Made by a program: the position numbers and the translations under genes
The notes under the pieces: generated by a model
The model's database searches: none
Told to the model about the DNA's origin: nothing
The model's input: the letters and a program-made list of their open reading frames with translations, nothing else
Part shown: one piece after another, positions 18,094-27,926 of the stretch
How the letters are laid out: each line of letters begins with the position of its first letter
Numbering within the stretch: the stretch's first letter is position 1
Source: Sphingomonas paeninsulae
GTDB lineage: Bacteria; Pseudomonadota; Alphaproteobacteria; Sphingomonadales; Sphingomonadaceae
Assembly (NCBI RefSeq): GCF_003660165.1
Contig: NZ_CP032829.1
Coordinates: forward strand, 1,240,001 to 1,304,000
DNA: 64,000 bases
Direction: 5' to 3'

Positions 18094-20364
18094 ATGTCAT
18101 CTGCTGCCGCCTCCGCCCGCGAAATACTGACCCGCCTTCACGAGGTCATGGCATCGCGCACTGGCGCTCAGGCCAAGCTCAACCAGGTCGCGGGTATCAT
18201 CGGCGAGGCACTCGAAAGTGAGGTCTGCTCGATCTATCTGTTGCGCGATGGCGAGCTGGAACTTTACGCTACCCGCGGACTGAATCAGGACGCGGTCCAC
18301 GTCACAAAACTGGCTCTCGGAGAAGGGCTCGTCGGCACGATCGCCGCCAATGTCGAAACCCTGAACCTTGACGAAGCGATCAGCCATCCCGACTTCGCCT
18401 ATAAGCCCGAAACCGGCGAGGAAATGTTTCACAGTTTTGCGGGCGTGCCGATTGTCCGGCGCGAAGAAGCCGTCGGCGTTCTTTGCGTTCAGCACGCCGA
18501 TTCACGCCGTTATGCGGAGGTCGAAATCGAAGCCCTGCAAACCGTTGCGATGGTGTTGAGCGAATTGATCGCCAACGCCGGACTGGTCGATGAAAAACGA
18601 CAGGGGGCCGACCGCATCCTCCAGACCCAGATGGTGCGTCTGCCGGGGCTGAAACTGGTCGAGGGTATGGCGCGTGGTCACGCGGTTTATCACCAGCCGC
18701 GAATCATCATCGAACACACCGTCGCCGAAGACACCGAAGCCGAACGCCACCGCGTTTATTCGGCCTTCGACAAGATGCGCGAACAAATCGACCGGATGTC
18801 GGCACAAGCTGAATTTGGCTTCGACGGCGAAACGCGCGAAGTGATCGAGACTTACCGGATGTTCGCCTATGACGAGGGCTGGAGCCGTCGCATCAACGAG
18901 GCGATCGATTCAGGACTGACGGCAGAAGCCGCGATCGAACGCGTGCAGCAACGCACGCGGATGCGGATGCGCCAGATCGACGACCCGTTGCTCGCCGATC
19001 GGATGCACGATCTCGAGGATCTGGCGAACCGGCTGTTGCGCATCGTGTCGGGTCAACTCGGTACCGCAGCGCAGGCTGGATTGCGTCAGGACACGATCCT
19101 GATTGCCCGCAATCTCGGTCCTGCTGAACTGCTTGAATACGATCGGCGTCGGTTAAAGGGTGTTATCCTCGAAGAAGGGTCACTTACCGCGCATGTAACC
19201 ATCGTTGCGCGTGCAATGGGCGTGCCCGTTTTGGGCCGCGTGCGTGATGTCCGGCGCATGATCGTCGATGGCGACGCGCTGCTGCTCGACGGAACAGAAG
19301 GCAATGTCGTCGTCCGCGCCAGCCCGGCGATGGAAGAAGCCTTTGATTCCAAACTGGTAATCGGCCAAAAACGCCGCGCGCAATTCGCCGCTCTCCGCGA
19401 TCAGCCCTCAATTTCAAAAGACGGCACCCGAATCGCACTGATGGTAAACGCCGGGCTACGCGACGACGCGGCAGCACTCGACATCACTGGCGCCGACGGC
19501 ATCGGCCTGTTCCGCACCGAGTTTCAGTTTCTGGTGTCGGCCACCCTGCCGATGCGCCAGCAACAACAGCGGCTCTATCGCGACGTCCTCGATGCGGCAG
19601 GCGATCGGCCTGTCGTGTTCCGCACCGTCGATATTGGCGGAGACAAGGCGCTGCCATATATGCGGCAGGAAGAAGAGCAGGAAGAAAACCCCGCGATGGG
19701 CTGGCGCGCTTTGCGGGTCGCGCTCGATCGCGGTGGCCTGATGAAACCACAGGCGCGCGCTCTTCTAGAGGCGGCGGCGGGTCGCACTCTTAACGTCATG
19801 TTCCCCATGGTGTCCGAACCCTGGGAGTTCGATCAGGCCCATGCAATTTTCGAGGCGCAACGCACTTGGCTGCTCGCGCGTGGAAAACGTGTGCCCGCAG
19901 CAGTAAAATATGGCGCGATGCTCGAAGTACCTGCGTTGGCCGAAGTGCTCGACATCATCCTTCCAAAGCTGAACTTCCTGTCGATCGGAACGAACGACCT
20001 GACGCAGTTTCTGTTTGCCGCCGATCGCGCGAACCCGCGGCTCGCCGAACGATATGACTGGCTCAGCCCGGCCATCCTCCGTTTCTTGAGCCGCGTTTCC
20101 AAAACTACGCGTGAACACGACGTTCCGGTTACAGTCTGCGGCGAGATGGGCGGCCGACCGCTCGAAGCGATGGCATTGCTCGGCCTCGGAATAGAGCGCC
20201 TGTCAATTACGCCTGCAGCGATTGGCCCGGTCAAGGCCATGGTCCGCTCGCTCGACCTGGCGGCCTTACGTGCAGACATGCCCGGTTTTCTAGCCTCTCC
20301 TCCATCGGATATGCGAGCGGCGATGGCTGCCTGGGCCAGCGCAAACGACGTCGAGATCGCTTGA
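18094..20364 (+). CDS. ptsP: PTS-Ntr enzyme I, PtsP (GAF-domain phosphoenolpyruvate phosphotransferase)
   Basis: A 756-residue enzyme I of the nitrogen-type phosphotransferase system. It takes phosphate from phosphoenolpyruvate and passes it to NPr. A GAF domain covers about 1-165 ('LESEVCSIYLLRDGELELYATRGL'), the feature that separates PtsP from sugar-PTS enzyme I; GAF of enzyme I-Ntr is the glutamine-sensing region in studied systems. The HPr-binding and phosphohistidine domain has active-site H367 in 'GSLTAHVTIVARAMGVP'. The C-terminal PEP-binding barrel shows 'GIGLFRTEFQFL', 'ENPAMGWRALR' and 'FLSIGTNDLTQF'. No NPr or EIIA-Ntr gene is in the window. Confidence 0.95.
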   Translation: MSSAAASAREILTRLHEVMASRTGAQAKLNQVAGIIGEALESEVCSIYLLRDGELELYATRGLNQDAVHVTKLALGEGLVGTIAANVETLNLDEAISHPDFAYKPETGEEMFHSFAGVPIVRREEAVGVLCVQHADSRRYAEVEIEALQTVAMVLSELIANAGLVDEKRQGADRILQTQMVRLPGLKLVEGMARGHAVYHQPRIIIEHTVAEDTEAERHRVYSAFDKMREQIDRMSAQAEFGFDGETREVIETYRMFAYDEGWSRRINEAIDSGLTAEAAIERVQQRTRMRMRQIDDPLLADRMHDLEDLANRLLRIVSGQLGTAAQAGLRQDTILIARNLGPAELLEYDRRRLKGVILEEGSLTAHVTIVARAMGVPVLGRVRDVRRMIVDGDALLLDGTEGNVVVRASPAMEEAFDSKLVIGQKRRAQFAALRDQPSISKDGTRIALMVNAGLRDDAAALDITGADGIGLFRTEFQFLVSATLPMRQQQQRLYRDVLDAAGDRPVVFRTVDIGGDKALPYMRQEEEQEENPAMGWRALRVALDRGGLMKPQARALLEAAAGRTLNVMFPMVSEPWEFDQAHAIFEAQRTWLLARGKRVPAAVKYGAMLEVPALAEVLDIILPKLNFLSIGTNDLTQFLFAADRANPRLAERYDWLSPAILRFLSRVSKTTREHDVPVTVCGEMGGRPLEAMALLGLGIERLSITPAAIGPVKAMVRSLDLAALRADMPGFLASPPSDMRAAMAAWASANDVEIA

Positions 20365-20391
20365 ACCAATTTTATTTCGGTTAAAGAGCCG

Positions 20392-20419
20392 GTTGACATC
20401 ATGGCGTGCGATTGTTGAC
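20392..20419 (+). promoter_or_regulatory. Possible promoter region of the rodZ-like gene (two TTGACA boxes)
   Basis: The 103 bp between ptsP and the rodZ-like gene contains TTGACA twice, starting near 20393 and 20414. No good TATAAT-like box lies 16-18 bp after either one, so the promoter assignment is weak. A GGGGAG ribosome site precedes the ATG at 20468. Confidence 0.3.
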
Positions 20420-20467
20420 ATAGCGCAGACCGTCGCGCGATGCCGCTACGCGATGGGGAGATAAAAT

Positions 20468-21307
20468 ATGGTCGACGGCGAAATCCCCGAAAAAGGCTTG
20501 TTCCCGATCTCGGTCGGCGAACGACTTCGGGTTGCGCGTGAAGCAGCGAAGCTCGATCTGAATGATGTCAGCACCCGCACGCGGATACCGTTGCGTCATC
20601 TGACCGCAATCGAGAACAGCGATTATACCGCCCTGCCTTCGCAAACCTATGCGCTCGGCTTCGCCAAATCCTACGCCCGCGCGATCGGTGTCGACGAGAT
20701 TGCGCTGGGGAACGATCTTCGCGCCGAACTCGGCCGGGCGCATCCTGATGCGCGCGATGCCAATGTGTACGAGCCGGCCGATCCATCACGCGTACCGCCG
20801 CGCCTGTTGGCGTGGACGGCAGCATTGCTCGCGCTCATCATCGTCGTCGGATACGGTGTATGGCGCGGAGGATATTTTGATAGCGCCGATGTCGCAACGC
20901 CTGCTCCCGTCATCGCTCAGCAGGAGACGGTGGCAGCCGCAGCACCGGTGGCAAAGCCTGCCGCGACGGTCGGCCCCGGACAAGTCGTCCTGACGGCAAC
21001 CACCGCAGTTTGGCTTCGTATCACGGATGGGGCCAAGACTGCGCTGTTTCAAAAAGAGATGGCGGCGGGTGAAACCTATCAGCTACCATTAACCGCGACC
21101 GACCCGAAAATCCTGACCGGCCGACCCGACGCCCTAAAGGTGACAATCGACGGTCGTGAGGTCGCGCCATTGGGTGGAGCGAAGACTACTGTTCGTAATC
21201 TGGGTATCAGCGCAGCCGCGCTCAATGCCCGAGTGGCAGTCACTCCGCCGCCAGTCGCGGCGGGTACGACGCCAGTTGCAGCCGCTTCTCCGGCTGTGCC
21301 ACAATAA
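20468..21307 (+). CDS. RodZ-like protein: HTH, membrane segment, DUF4115
   Basis: A 279-residue protein with the RodZ layout. Residues 17-100 form a helix-turn-helix ('VGERLRVAREAAKLDLNDVSTRTRIPLRHLTAIE'). A single transmembrane segment follows at about 112-132 ('LLAWTAALLALIIVVGYGVW'). A periplasmic DUF4115 beta domain covers about 165-255 ('VWLRITDGAKTALFQKEMAAGETYQLP', 'DALKVTIDGREVAPLGG'). RodZ links MreB filaments to the cell-wall elongation complex. The Ala/Pro/Val tail is low complexity. mreB is not in the window, so the shape role is inferred from architecture. Confidence 0.85.
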   Translation: MVDGEIPEKGLFPISVGERLRVAREAAKLDLNDVSTRTRIPLRHLTAIENSDYTALPSQTYALGFAKSYARAIGVDEIALGNDLRAELGRAHPDARDANVYEPADPSRVPPRLLAWTAALLALIIVVGYGVWRGGYFDSADVATPAPVIAQQETVAAAAPVAKPAATVGPGQVVLTATTAVWLRITDGAKTALFQKEMAAGETYQLPLTATDPKILTGRPDALKVTIDGREVAPLGGAKTTVRNLGISAAALNARVAVTPPPVAAGTTPVAAASPAVPQ

Positions 21308-21332
21308 TCGAAACTTGGGTGGGAACTGATTG

Positions 21333-22289
21333 ATGCGATCGAAAATCTGGGCAGCTGTAGCTCTTGCGGGCACGCTGTCGTGGTCGCCCCTCGCGGCCCA
21401 ATCGAATTCAGGACAATCCGGCTCGGGCAGCGGTCCGCTCGACCAGCGCGTAGGCAAGCTCGAGAAGGAAATGAAAGCGGTCCAGCGCTCGGTTTTTCCG
21501 GGCGGGGCACCCGTCCAGCCCGATATCGTCGGTAACACGGGTCCGGCCATACCAGCGGGCAATGCTGCTTCGACGCCGATCGTTGACCTGACCGCCCGCA
21601 TCGACGCACTTGAAAAAAGCTTGGCTTCACTGACCGGGCAAGTGGAGCAAACCGGCTATCGCGGTCGTCAGGCGGACGAAGCGATCAAGCGCCTGGAGGC
21701 ACGCCTCGCCACGCTGGAGGGCACCGGCCCCGCTGCGGCAACTGACGAGACTGCGCCAACCGCTCCACTATCGCCCCAATCGTCTGTTCCAACATCGCTG
21801 GCGCGCCCACCGGCGGGAGTTGCCAAACCGGCTATAGCAAAAGCTGATCCTACTCACAGGGCAGCGGTCGCAGCCGTGGAAATGCCCTCAACCGGGGATG
21901 CGGCTGAAGATGACTACACCTATGGGTATCGCCTGTATGTGGCCAAGCTTTATCCCGAAGCAGAGGCGAAACTGAAAGAGTTCGTGACGAAGTATCCATC
22001 GCATCGACGGTGGAGCTATGCGCAGAATCTGCTCGGTCGTGCCTATTTTGACGAGGGTAAGCCTGCGCTCGCGAGCGTCGCCTTTTATGATAATTATCAA
22101 AAGGCACCGAAAGGCGAGCGCGCTGCGGAAAGCCTGACATGGCTGGGGCAATCGCTGACCAAGCTGAAAAAGCCTGCCGATGCCTGCAAAGTCTATGACG
22201 AACTGCAGGACGTGTACGGCGCGCGGCTGGCACCGGACCTGAAAGCAAAGGCGGCCAAGGGACGTGCAGACGCCAAATGTTCTGCCTGA
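21333..22289 (+). CDS. cpoB: Tol-Pal associated periplasmic TPR protein CpoB (YbgF)
   Basis: A 318-residue secreted protein with the CpoB/YbgF plan: a signal peptide (about 1-22), a coiled-coil trimerisation region (two stretches of heptads, 'LDQRVGKLEKEMKAVQRS' and 'VDLTARIDALEKSLASLTGQ'), a Pro/Ala linker and C-terminal TPR repeats from about 190 ('YTYGYRLYVAKLYPEAEAKLKEFV', 'KGERAAESLTWLGQSLTKLKKPADACKVYDEL'). CpoB couples cell-wall synthesis to outer-membrane constriction with Tol-Pal. tol and pal genes are not in the window. ATG 21333 is chosen over the TTG just before it. Overlaps tilS by 26 bp. Confidence 0.9.
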   Translation: MRSKIWAAVALAGTLSWSPLAAQSNSGQSGSGSGPLDQRVGKLEKEMKAVQRSVFPGGAPVQPDIVGNTGPAIPAGNAASTPIVDLTARIDALEKSLASLTGQVEQTGYRGRQADEAIKRLEARLATLEGTGPAAATDETAPTAPLSPQSSVPTSLARPPAGVAKPAIAKADPTHRAAVAAVEMPSTGDAAEDDYTYGYRLYVAKLYPEAEAKLKEFVTKYPSHRRWSYAQNLLGRAYFDEGKPALASVAFYDNYQKAPKGERAAESLTWLGQSLTKLKKPADACKVYDELQDVYGARLAPDLKAKAAKGRADAKCSA

Positions 22290-23241
22290 TTCAGCGATCG
22301 CGCGATTTCGTGCCGATTTCGCCAAGCTTGTCGGACCAGTCACCGAAGGGCTGATCGGGATCGCGATTTCCGGCGGTCCCGACAGTGTCGCGCTGTTGCT
22401 GCTTGCCAACGCTGCATTTCCCGGACGGGTCGAAGCCGCAACAGTAGATCACCGGCTGCGCACCGCGTCGGGGGACGAAGCGGCCTTTGTTGCAAATATC
22501 TGTCGCGACTTGGGCTTACCCCATCGGATTATCGTCCTCGAAGAACTGGCGCGTGGCAATATGTCTGCGTCAGCTCGTGAGGCGCGCTACGATGCCTTGG
22601 ACAATTGGGCTGACGAGCGCGACATCGCCTGGCTGTTGACCGCCCATCATGCCGACGATCAGTTGGAAACGATGGCAATGCGGCTAAATCGGGCATCGGG
22701 CGTAGCTGGCCTTGCCGGGATTCGCGCCCGCCGCGGTCGGATCTTACGCCCCTTGCTCGGTTGGCGGCACAGGGAACTTGTGCAGATTGTAGCCGCAGCG
22801 GGCATCGTCCCCGTGGACGATCCCTCTAATCGAGACGACCGTTACGACCGGGCCCGGCTCAGGAAAGCTTTGACGGGCGCCGACTGGCTCGATCCGCTTG
22901 CAATTGTGCGCAGTGCAGCCGCTCTCGATGAAGCCGATCGCGCGCTCGACTGGGTCGTTCTGAAACTGCGCTCGGAGCGGCTTTTCGATGGTGCCGATAC
23001 TTGGACCTATGATGCTGCGGGGCTGCCCGCAGAACTGCTAAGGCGTGCGCTAATCGACTGTCTTCGCGTCATAGATCCTACCAGCAGGCCCCGAGGCGCA
23101 ACGATCGAACGCCTCCTCAAAGCCCTGCAGGGTAACGCCACCGGGACGATTGGCCGGGTGCGTTGCGCCGTGAAGGATGGCCGCTGGCACTTCACGCTGG
23201 CGCTGCCCCGTCGTCCCAAAGTGAGCCCCAGGCGGGTTTAG
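22264..23241 (+). CDS. tilS: tRNA(Ile)-lysidine synthase TilS
   Basis: A 325-residue N-type ATP pyrophosphatase that converts cytidine 34 of tRNA-Ile(CAU) to lysidine, an essential step for reading AUA. The PP-loop is SGGPDS at 36-41. Supporting motifs are 'VDHRLR', '[35 protein letters not shown]' and '[15 protein letters not shown]'. It begins at a GTG inside the end of cpoB (26-bp overlap), implying coupled translation. It lacks the long C-terminal domain of E. coli TilS, as many alphaproteobacterial forms do. Confidence 0.93.
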   Translation: MQTPNVLPDSAIARFRADFAKLVGPVTEGLIGIAISGGPDSVALLLLANAAFPGRVEAATVDHRLRTASGDEAAFVANICRDLGLPHRIIVLEELARGNMSASAREARYDALDNWADERDIAWLLTAHHADDQLETMAMRLNRASGVAGLAGIRARRGRILRPLLGWRHRELVQIVAAAGIVPVDDPSNRDDRYDRARLRKALTGADWLDPLAIVRSAAALDEADRALDWVVLKLRSERLFDGADTWTYDAAGLPAELLRRALIDCLRVIDPTSRPRGATIERLLKALQGNATGTIGRVRCAVKDGRWHFTLALPRRPKVSPRRV

Positions 23242-23309
23242 ACGCGCCCGTTCCATTGTCATTAATCGAATCCAGCCTATCTTGGGGGCTGGAAGGCGGA
23301 ACAAGACTC

Positions 23310-25256
23310 ATGAACGACGACAAACAGCCACAGGGTAACCCCTGGATGAAAAGCCTCTTGATCTGGGTCGGCATTCTCGCCGCCCTGGCCGTTTTCGTTT
23401 CGATTTTCGATGGTCGCACGCAAACCGCTGCCGCTTCGGGCATTCCTTATTCCGAATTTGTCGCCAAGGTTGAAGAGGGTTCGGTCAAGTCCGTTGTCAT
23501 TTCGAACAACGAGATTTCCGGCAGCCTGAGCAACGGTGAAGCCTTCCGTACCTACCCCGTCCCCGATCCAGAACTAACAGCACGACTGACCAAGGCGAAT
23601 GTCGACTTCCGTGGCAAGCCCGAAGAGTCAGCAAGCATCTGGGTATTGCTGCTGTACCAGGCGCTTCCATTCGTTTTAATGATCGGCCTCGCCTTCTTCG
23701 TGATGCGCCAGATGCAGAAGAACGCCGGTTCGGGTGCGATGGGTTTCGGTAAAAGCCGTGCCAAGATGCTGACCCAAAAAGAAGGCAAGATCACTTTTGC
23801 CGACGTCGCTGGCATCGACGAGGCGCGCGAAGAATTGCAGGAAATCGTCGAATTCCTGAAAGACCCTTCAAAATTCGCACGGTTGGGCGGCAAAATTCCA
23901 AAAGGCGCGCTGCTCGTTGGATCACCCGGTACTGGTAAAACCCTGCTCGCCCGCGCAATCGCTGGTGAAGCTGGCGTGCCATTCTTCACGATCTCTGGTT
24001 CTGATTTCGTCGAGATGTTCGTCGGCGTGGGTGCAAGCCGCGTCCGCGATATGTTCGAACAGGCGAAGAAGTCTGCCCCATGTATCGTCTTTATCGACGA
24101 AATCGACGCTGTGGGTCGTCATCGCGGTGCCGGTCTCGGCAATGGCAATGACGAGCGCGAACAGACGCTCAACCAGTTGCTAGTCGAAATGGATGGCTTC
24201 GAAGCGAACGAAGGTATCATTATCATCGCGGCGACCAACCGTCCCGATGTTCTTGACCCTGCGCTGCTTCGTCCGGGCCGCTTCGATCGTCAGGTTACCG
24301 TCCCGCTACCCGACATTGGCGGTCGCGAAATGATCCTGCAGGTGCACATGAAGAAGGTTCCAATCGCTCCTGATGTCGATGCGCGCACGCTCGCACGCGG
24401 CACACCGGGCTTTTCGGGTGCCGATTTGGCCAACATCGTGAACGAAGCCGCGCTGCTTGCCGCTCGCCTCGGCAAACGATTGGTTGCAATGGCTCAGTTC
24501 GAAGCCGCCAAGGACAAGGTTCTGATGGGCACCGAGTGGAAATCGCTCGTAATGACCGAAGACGAAAAGAAAATGACCGCTTATCACGAAGCCGGTCATG
24601 CTCTGGTCAGTCTGCTCGAACCCGCAACCGATCCGATTCACAAAGCCACGATCATCCCACGTGGTCGTGCCCTTGGCATGGTCGTATCGCTGCCTGAACG
24701 TGACAGTTACTCTTACCACCGCGACAAGATGTACGCCGATCTGGCGGTCACGATGGGCGGCCGCGTGGCCGAAGAACTGATCTTCGGCCACGACAAGGTA
24801 TCGTCAGGCGCGTCGGGTGACATTCAGCAGGCAACCAAGCTTGCCCGTTCGATGGTCACGCGTTGGGGCATGTCCGACAAACTGGGTCCACTTCAGTACG
24901 AAGAGGCACAGGCCGAGACCTTTCTGGGCTATTCACAAAGCCAGCGTTCCAATATGTCGAACGAAACTGCGCAGGTAATCGACAGCGAAATCCGGCGTCT
25001 GGTGGATGGCGGCTATAATCAGGCAAAGACGTTGCTCACCGACAATATCGATAAGCTGAAGACTTTGGCCGAAGCGATGCTCGAGTTCGAAACACTTAGC
25101 GGTGACGAGATTGCGTCGCTGCTCAATGACGGCCAGCGGCCCGACCGGAGCGGCATCGATCACAACAAACCACGCGCCTTGAACACCGGCGGCTCGTCTG
25201 TTCCAAAGACGCGCCGTCCCGGCAAGTTCGGAGACCCGGCAGCGCAGGGAGCCTGA
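23310..25256 (+). CDS. ftsH: ATP-dependent zinc metalloprotease FtsH
   Basis: A 648-residue membrane AAA protease that degrades damaged membrane proteins and regulators. Two membrane segments (about 13-32 and 110-130) flank a small periplasmic domain. The AAA module has Walker A '[13 protein letters not shown]', Walker B '[11 protein letters not shown]' and the SRH region ending '[12 protein letters not shown]'. The protease site is H426-E-A-G-H430. ATG 23310 (MNDDKQPQG) fits the family; the in-frame upstream stretch overlaps tilS and is rejected. A small hairpin (CCAGCC/GGCTGG) lies just upstream of its ribosome site. Confidence 0.97.
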   Translation: MNDDKQPQGNPWMKSLLIWVGILAALAVFVSIFDGRTQTAAASGIPYSEFVAKVEEGSVKSVVISNNEISGSLSNGEAFRTYPVPDPELTARLTKANVDFRGKPEESASIWVLLLYQALPFVLMIGLAFFVMRQMQKNAGSGAMGFGKSRAKMLTQKEGKITFADVAGIDEAREELQEIVEFLKDPSKFARLGGKIPKGALLVGSPGTGKTLLARAIAGEAGVPFFTISGSDFVEMFVGVGASRVRDMFEQAKKSAPCIVFIDEIDAVGRHRGAGLGNGNDEREQTLNQLLVEMDGFEANEGIIIIAATNRPDVLDPALLRPGRFDRQVTVPLPDIGGREMILQVHMKKVPIAPDVDARTLARGTPGFSGADLANIVNEAALLAARLGKRLVAMAQFEAAKDKVLMGTEWKSLVMTEDEKKMTAYHEAGHALVSLLEPATDPIHKATIIPRGRALGMVVSLPERDSYSYHRDKMYADLAVTMGGRVAEELIFGHDKVSSGASGDIQQATKLARSMVTRWGMSDKLGPLQYEEAQAETFLGYSQSQRSNMSNETAQVIDSEIRRLVDGGYNQAKTLLTDNIDKLKTLAEAMLEFETLSGDEIASLLNDGQRPDRSGIDHNKPRALNTGGSSVPKTRRPGKFGDPAAQGA

Positions 25257-25388
25257 TTAGCCCATCAGGCCCATCGCCAACGGCAGCACAGGAAATGTTG
25301 CCAACGCGGAAAAAGAAAAGATAGTGAGTGCAACCGTCCGCCAGAGCGCGGACGGTTCGCCGATACAGTAGGCTTCACGCAATCTCAC
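25257..25388 (-). CDS. Possible 43-residue membrane peptide opposite the ftsH 3' end
   Basis: On the minus strand a GTG-started frame encodes about 43 residues: a polar start 'VRLREAYCIGEPSALW' and then a hydrophobic run ('TVALTIFSFSALATFPVLPLAMGLMG') that could span the membrane. Its TAA directly abuts the ftsH stop. No strong ribosome site is seen, and the frame contains the hairpin at 25332-25357. This is a low-confidence call that may be chance. Confidence 0.25.
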   Translation of the reverse strand: MRLREAYCIGEPSALWRTVALTIFSFSALATFPVLPLAMGLMG

Positions 25389-25606
25389 GATATCGTGGCC
25401 CAGCGCCCATCAAGAAACGATGGACATGAGCGTTCGCGCGGCAAGCCCTCGCAAAAGGTACCGTTCACCTTTGCTCGAACGTTCAGACACGCTCCATGAA
25501 CTGGTGCATCCCCGTCGCCCGCGTAATAATCGCTCCGGTTATAATATTCGCCCCGGCTGGTCCGACCTTTTTTGCGGAGTTTTGCAGCTTGTGCTAGCCG
25601 CCGCTC
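25257..25606. other. 350-bp intergenic region between ftsH and proA
   Basis: The largest apparently gene-poor stretch outside the decayed locus. It holds a perfect 10-bp inverted repeat at 25332-25341/25348-25357 (AACCGTCCGC / GCGGACGGTT, loop 6), probably a transcription end for ftsH although no T-run follows. It must also hold the proA promoter. A 65-residue rightward frame overlapping the proA start looks like noise. Confidence 0.5.
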
Positions 25607-26872
25607 ATGGCCCGTGATGATATCGATCCAACCCTGTTGATTAAGGACATGGCAACCCGCGCCCGCGCAGCTTCTGCCGTGCTTGCGCGCGAAACAAGTG
25701 CCCGCAAGGCGAGCGCGCTGATGGCGGCCGCTAAAGCGATTCGCACTGCCGAAGCTGAAATCCTAAATGCAAACGAGCAAGACGTTGCCGCCGCTCGAGC
25801 CAATGGCTTATCCCCCGCAATGATCGACCGGCTCTTGCTCGATTCTGGTCGAATCGCAGCAATCGCCGATGGGGTCGAGACCGTTGCCGGTCTTCGCGAC
25901 CCCGTTGGCATGGTTATCGACGAGAACCTGCGTCCGAACGGTCTCAAATTATCGCGCGTCCGCGTTCCATTAGGCGTCATCGGCATCATTTATGAAAGCC
26001 GTCCCAACGTCACAGTCGATGCCGGTATTCTTTGCCTGAAATCGGGTAACGCCGCTATTCTGCGCGGCGGTTCGGAAGCGATGCGCACCAATCGCGCGCT
26101 TCACGCTGCGCTGATCGCGGGGATCACTGAAAAAGGTTTGCCCGCCGATTCGATCCAACTCGTCCCCACGACCGATCGCGCGGCTGTCGGAGCGATGCTC
26201 GTCGCACAGGGCATGATTGATATTATCATTCCCCGTGGTGGAAAGACGCTGGTTGCCCGCGTTCAGGACGAAGCTCGCGTTCCCGTCCTCGCTCACCTCG
26301 ACGGGATCTGCCACACCTATATCGACGCGGCGGCCGACCCCGCCAAAGCTATCGCGATTGCAGTCAACGCCAAGATGCGACGTACCGGCGTTTGCGGCGC
26401 AACAGAAACCCTGTTGATCGATCAAGCTTACGCACATCCGGCCGCAGTCGCCGGAGCGCTGCTCGACGCAGGGTGCGCGCTACGTGGTGATGCGCAGGCA
26501 CAACGCCTTGATCCCCGCATAACTGCCGCATCCGACGAGGACTGGGACACCGAATATCTCGACAATATCTGTGCAGTAGCATTTGTCGATAGCGTGGCCG
26601 GCGCGCTGGCGCATATCGCTGCGCACAGTTCGCATCATACCGAATCGATTGTTACCGAAAACGCGGCAACTGCCGAGCAATTTCTAGCCGCGGCTGATTC
26701 GGCAATCGTTATGCACAATGCCTCCACGCAATTTGCCGATGGTGGCGAATTCGGACTAGGTGCCGAAATCGGCATCGCCACCGGTCGCCTGCATGCTCGC
26801 GGTCCGGTCGCTCTTGAAGGGCTGACGACCTATAAATGGCTCGTCCGTGGCACGGGACAGGTGCGCCCCTGA
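25607..26872 (+). CDS. proA: Glutamate-5-semialdehyde dehydrogenase ProA
   Basis: A 421-residue NADP-dependent enzyme that reduces gamma-glutamyl phosphate to the semialdehyde in proline synthesis. It is an aldehyde-dehydrogenase fold protein. The catalytic cysteine is in 'MRRTGVCGATETLLID', and other signatures are 'RVPLGVIGIIYESRPNVTVD', 'LKSGNAAILRGGSEA' and 'VIPRGGKTLVARVQ'-like text. proB is not adjacent. It overlaps nadD by 37 bp and heads the proA-nadD-rsfS-rlmH run conserved in sphingomonads. Confidence 0.96.
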   Translation: MARDDIDPTLLIKDMATRARAASAVLARETSARKASALMAAAKAIRTAEAEILNANEQDVAAARANGLSPAMIDRLLLDSGRIAAIADGVETVAGLRDPVGMVIDENLRPNGLKLSRVRVPLGVIGIIYESRPNVTVDAGILCLKSGNAAILRGGSEAMRTNRALHAALIAGITEKGLPADSIQLVPTTDRAAVGAMLVAQGMIDIIIPRGGKTLVARVQDEARVPVLAHLDGICHTYIDAAADPAKAIAIAVNAKMRRTGVCGATETLLIDQAYAHPAAVAGALLDAGCALRGDAQAQRLDPRITAASDEDWDTEYLDNICAVAFVDSVAGALAHIAAHSSHHTESIVTENAATAEQFLAAADSAIVMHNASTQFADGGEFGLGAEIGIATGRLHARGPVALEGLTTYKWLVRGTGQVRP

Positions 26873-27495
26873 TCCTCACGGGCCTGCTTGGCGGATCGTT
26901 TAATCCGGCACACACGGGGCATCGGGCCATCAGTCTTTTCGCAATGGATGCCCTTGCTCTTGACGAGGTCTGGTGGCTCGTTTCGCCCGGAAATCCGCTG
27001 AAATCAGGCGTTGAAGACATGGCCCCACTGCCCGCTCGGCTAGCTTCGGCCAGGGCAATGGCGCGCCGTTCGCGGATTCGAGCCACCAACATCGAGGCGC
27101 GACTCGGAACGCGCTACACCGTCGATACTATCGCAGCGCTGGTTCGCCGTTACCCGAATCGTCGGTTCATCTGGATCATGGGTGCCGACAATATTGCCCA
27201 GTTCCACCGCTGGCGCGACTGGCGGAGGCTGGCACGCAGCGTAACGATTGCGATTATCGCGCGACCGGGCTATGAGTGCTTTACCGCCGCGAGCCCTGCG
27301 TCGGTCTGGTTGCGCCGTTTCGTTCGACGTGCAGGCAGTGCGCAACACTGGACGCAATGGAGACCGCCGGCGCTCGTGCTGCTGCACTTCCGCCCCGATC
27401 CGAGCTCCGCCACGGCGCTGCGCCGGGCCGATCCCATATGGTATCGCCGTTTTTCAACCCAATCCACGGGACTGCGCACACCGCGTTTTCCCTGA
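26836..27495 (+). CDS. nadD: Nicotinate-nucleotide adenylyltransferase NadD
   Basis: A 219-residue nucleotidyltransferase that adenylates nicotinate mononucleotide in NAD synthesis. The nucleotide-binding motif is 'GLLGGSFNPAHTGHRAIS' (residues 17-34), followed by 'VWWLVSPGNPLK', 'YTVDTIAALVRRYPNRRFIWIMGADN' and 'FHRWRDW'. The C-terminal SxTxxR-like helix appears as 'SATALRR'. The ATG at 26836 lies inside proA, giving coupled translation. nadB for the same pathway is at 37822. Confidence 0.93.
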   Translation: MARPWHGTGAPLILTGLLGGSFNPAHTGHRAISLFAMDALALDEVWWLVSPGNPLKSGVEDMAPLPARLASARAMARRSRIRATNIEARLGTRYTVDTIAALVRRYPNRRFIWIMGADNIAQFHRWRDWRRLARSVTIAIIARPGYECFTAASPASVWLRRFVRRAGSAQHWTQWRPPALVLLHFRPDPSSATALRRADPIWYRRFSTQSTGLRTPRFP

Positions 27496-27509
27496 CCAAA
27501 GGACCGTCC

Positions 27510-27914
27510 TTGCCCGCAGCTGCCATCAGCCAGCCCCCGTCGCCAACCGAATCGCCAAAGGATTCGGTCGATGCGCTTCATGCCATGATATTGGAGCAGC
27601 TCGACAGCGATCAGGCTGTGGAAACTATCTCAATCCCGCTCGAGGGAAAGTCGTCGATCGCCGATCACATGGTCATCGCTAGCGGTCGCTCGACTCGTCA
27701 GGTTGCATCGATGGCCGCCAAGATCGCCCAGCGCATGAAGACCGAATTCAAGCGTTCGCCTCGAATCGAAGGTCTGCCCGCTGCCGACTGGGTGCTGATC
27801 GATGCGGGCGATGTGATTGTCCACCTGTTCCGCCCCGAAGTTCGCAGCTTCTACAATCTCGAACGGATGTGGTCGCTCACCGACGCCCCGATTGTGGCGG
27901 GACCGGCTTTTTAA
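27510..27914 (+). CDS. rsfS: Ribosome silencing factor RsfS
   Basis: A 134-residue RsfS/Iojap protein, which binds ribosomal protein uL14 and blocks subunit joining under starvation. Diagnostic text: 'LEGKSSIADHMVIASGRSTRQVASMAAKI', 'EGLPAADWVLIDAGDVIVHLFRPEVRSFYNLERMW'. The start is uncertain. TTG 27510 with AAAGGA 7 nt upstream is preferred, giving a short Pro-rich leader. An ATG at 27438 lies inside nadD and would add 24 residues. rlmH follows after 12 bp. Confidence 0.92.
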   Translation: MPAAAISQPPSPTESPKDSVDALHAMILEQLDSDQAVETISIPLEGKSSIADHMVIASGRSTRQVASMAAKIAQRMKTEFKRSPRIEGLPAADWVLIDAGDVIVHLFRPEVRSFYNLERMWSLTDAPIVAGPAF

Positions 27915-27926
27915 TCGACCGTTCCG

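Noticed and set aside
25420-25617. 65-codon plus-strand frame before proA
   Set aside because: Arg/Pro-rich, overlaps the proA start, no homology seen.
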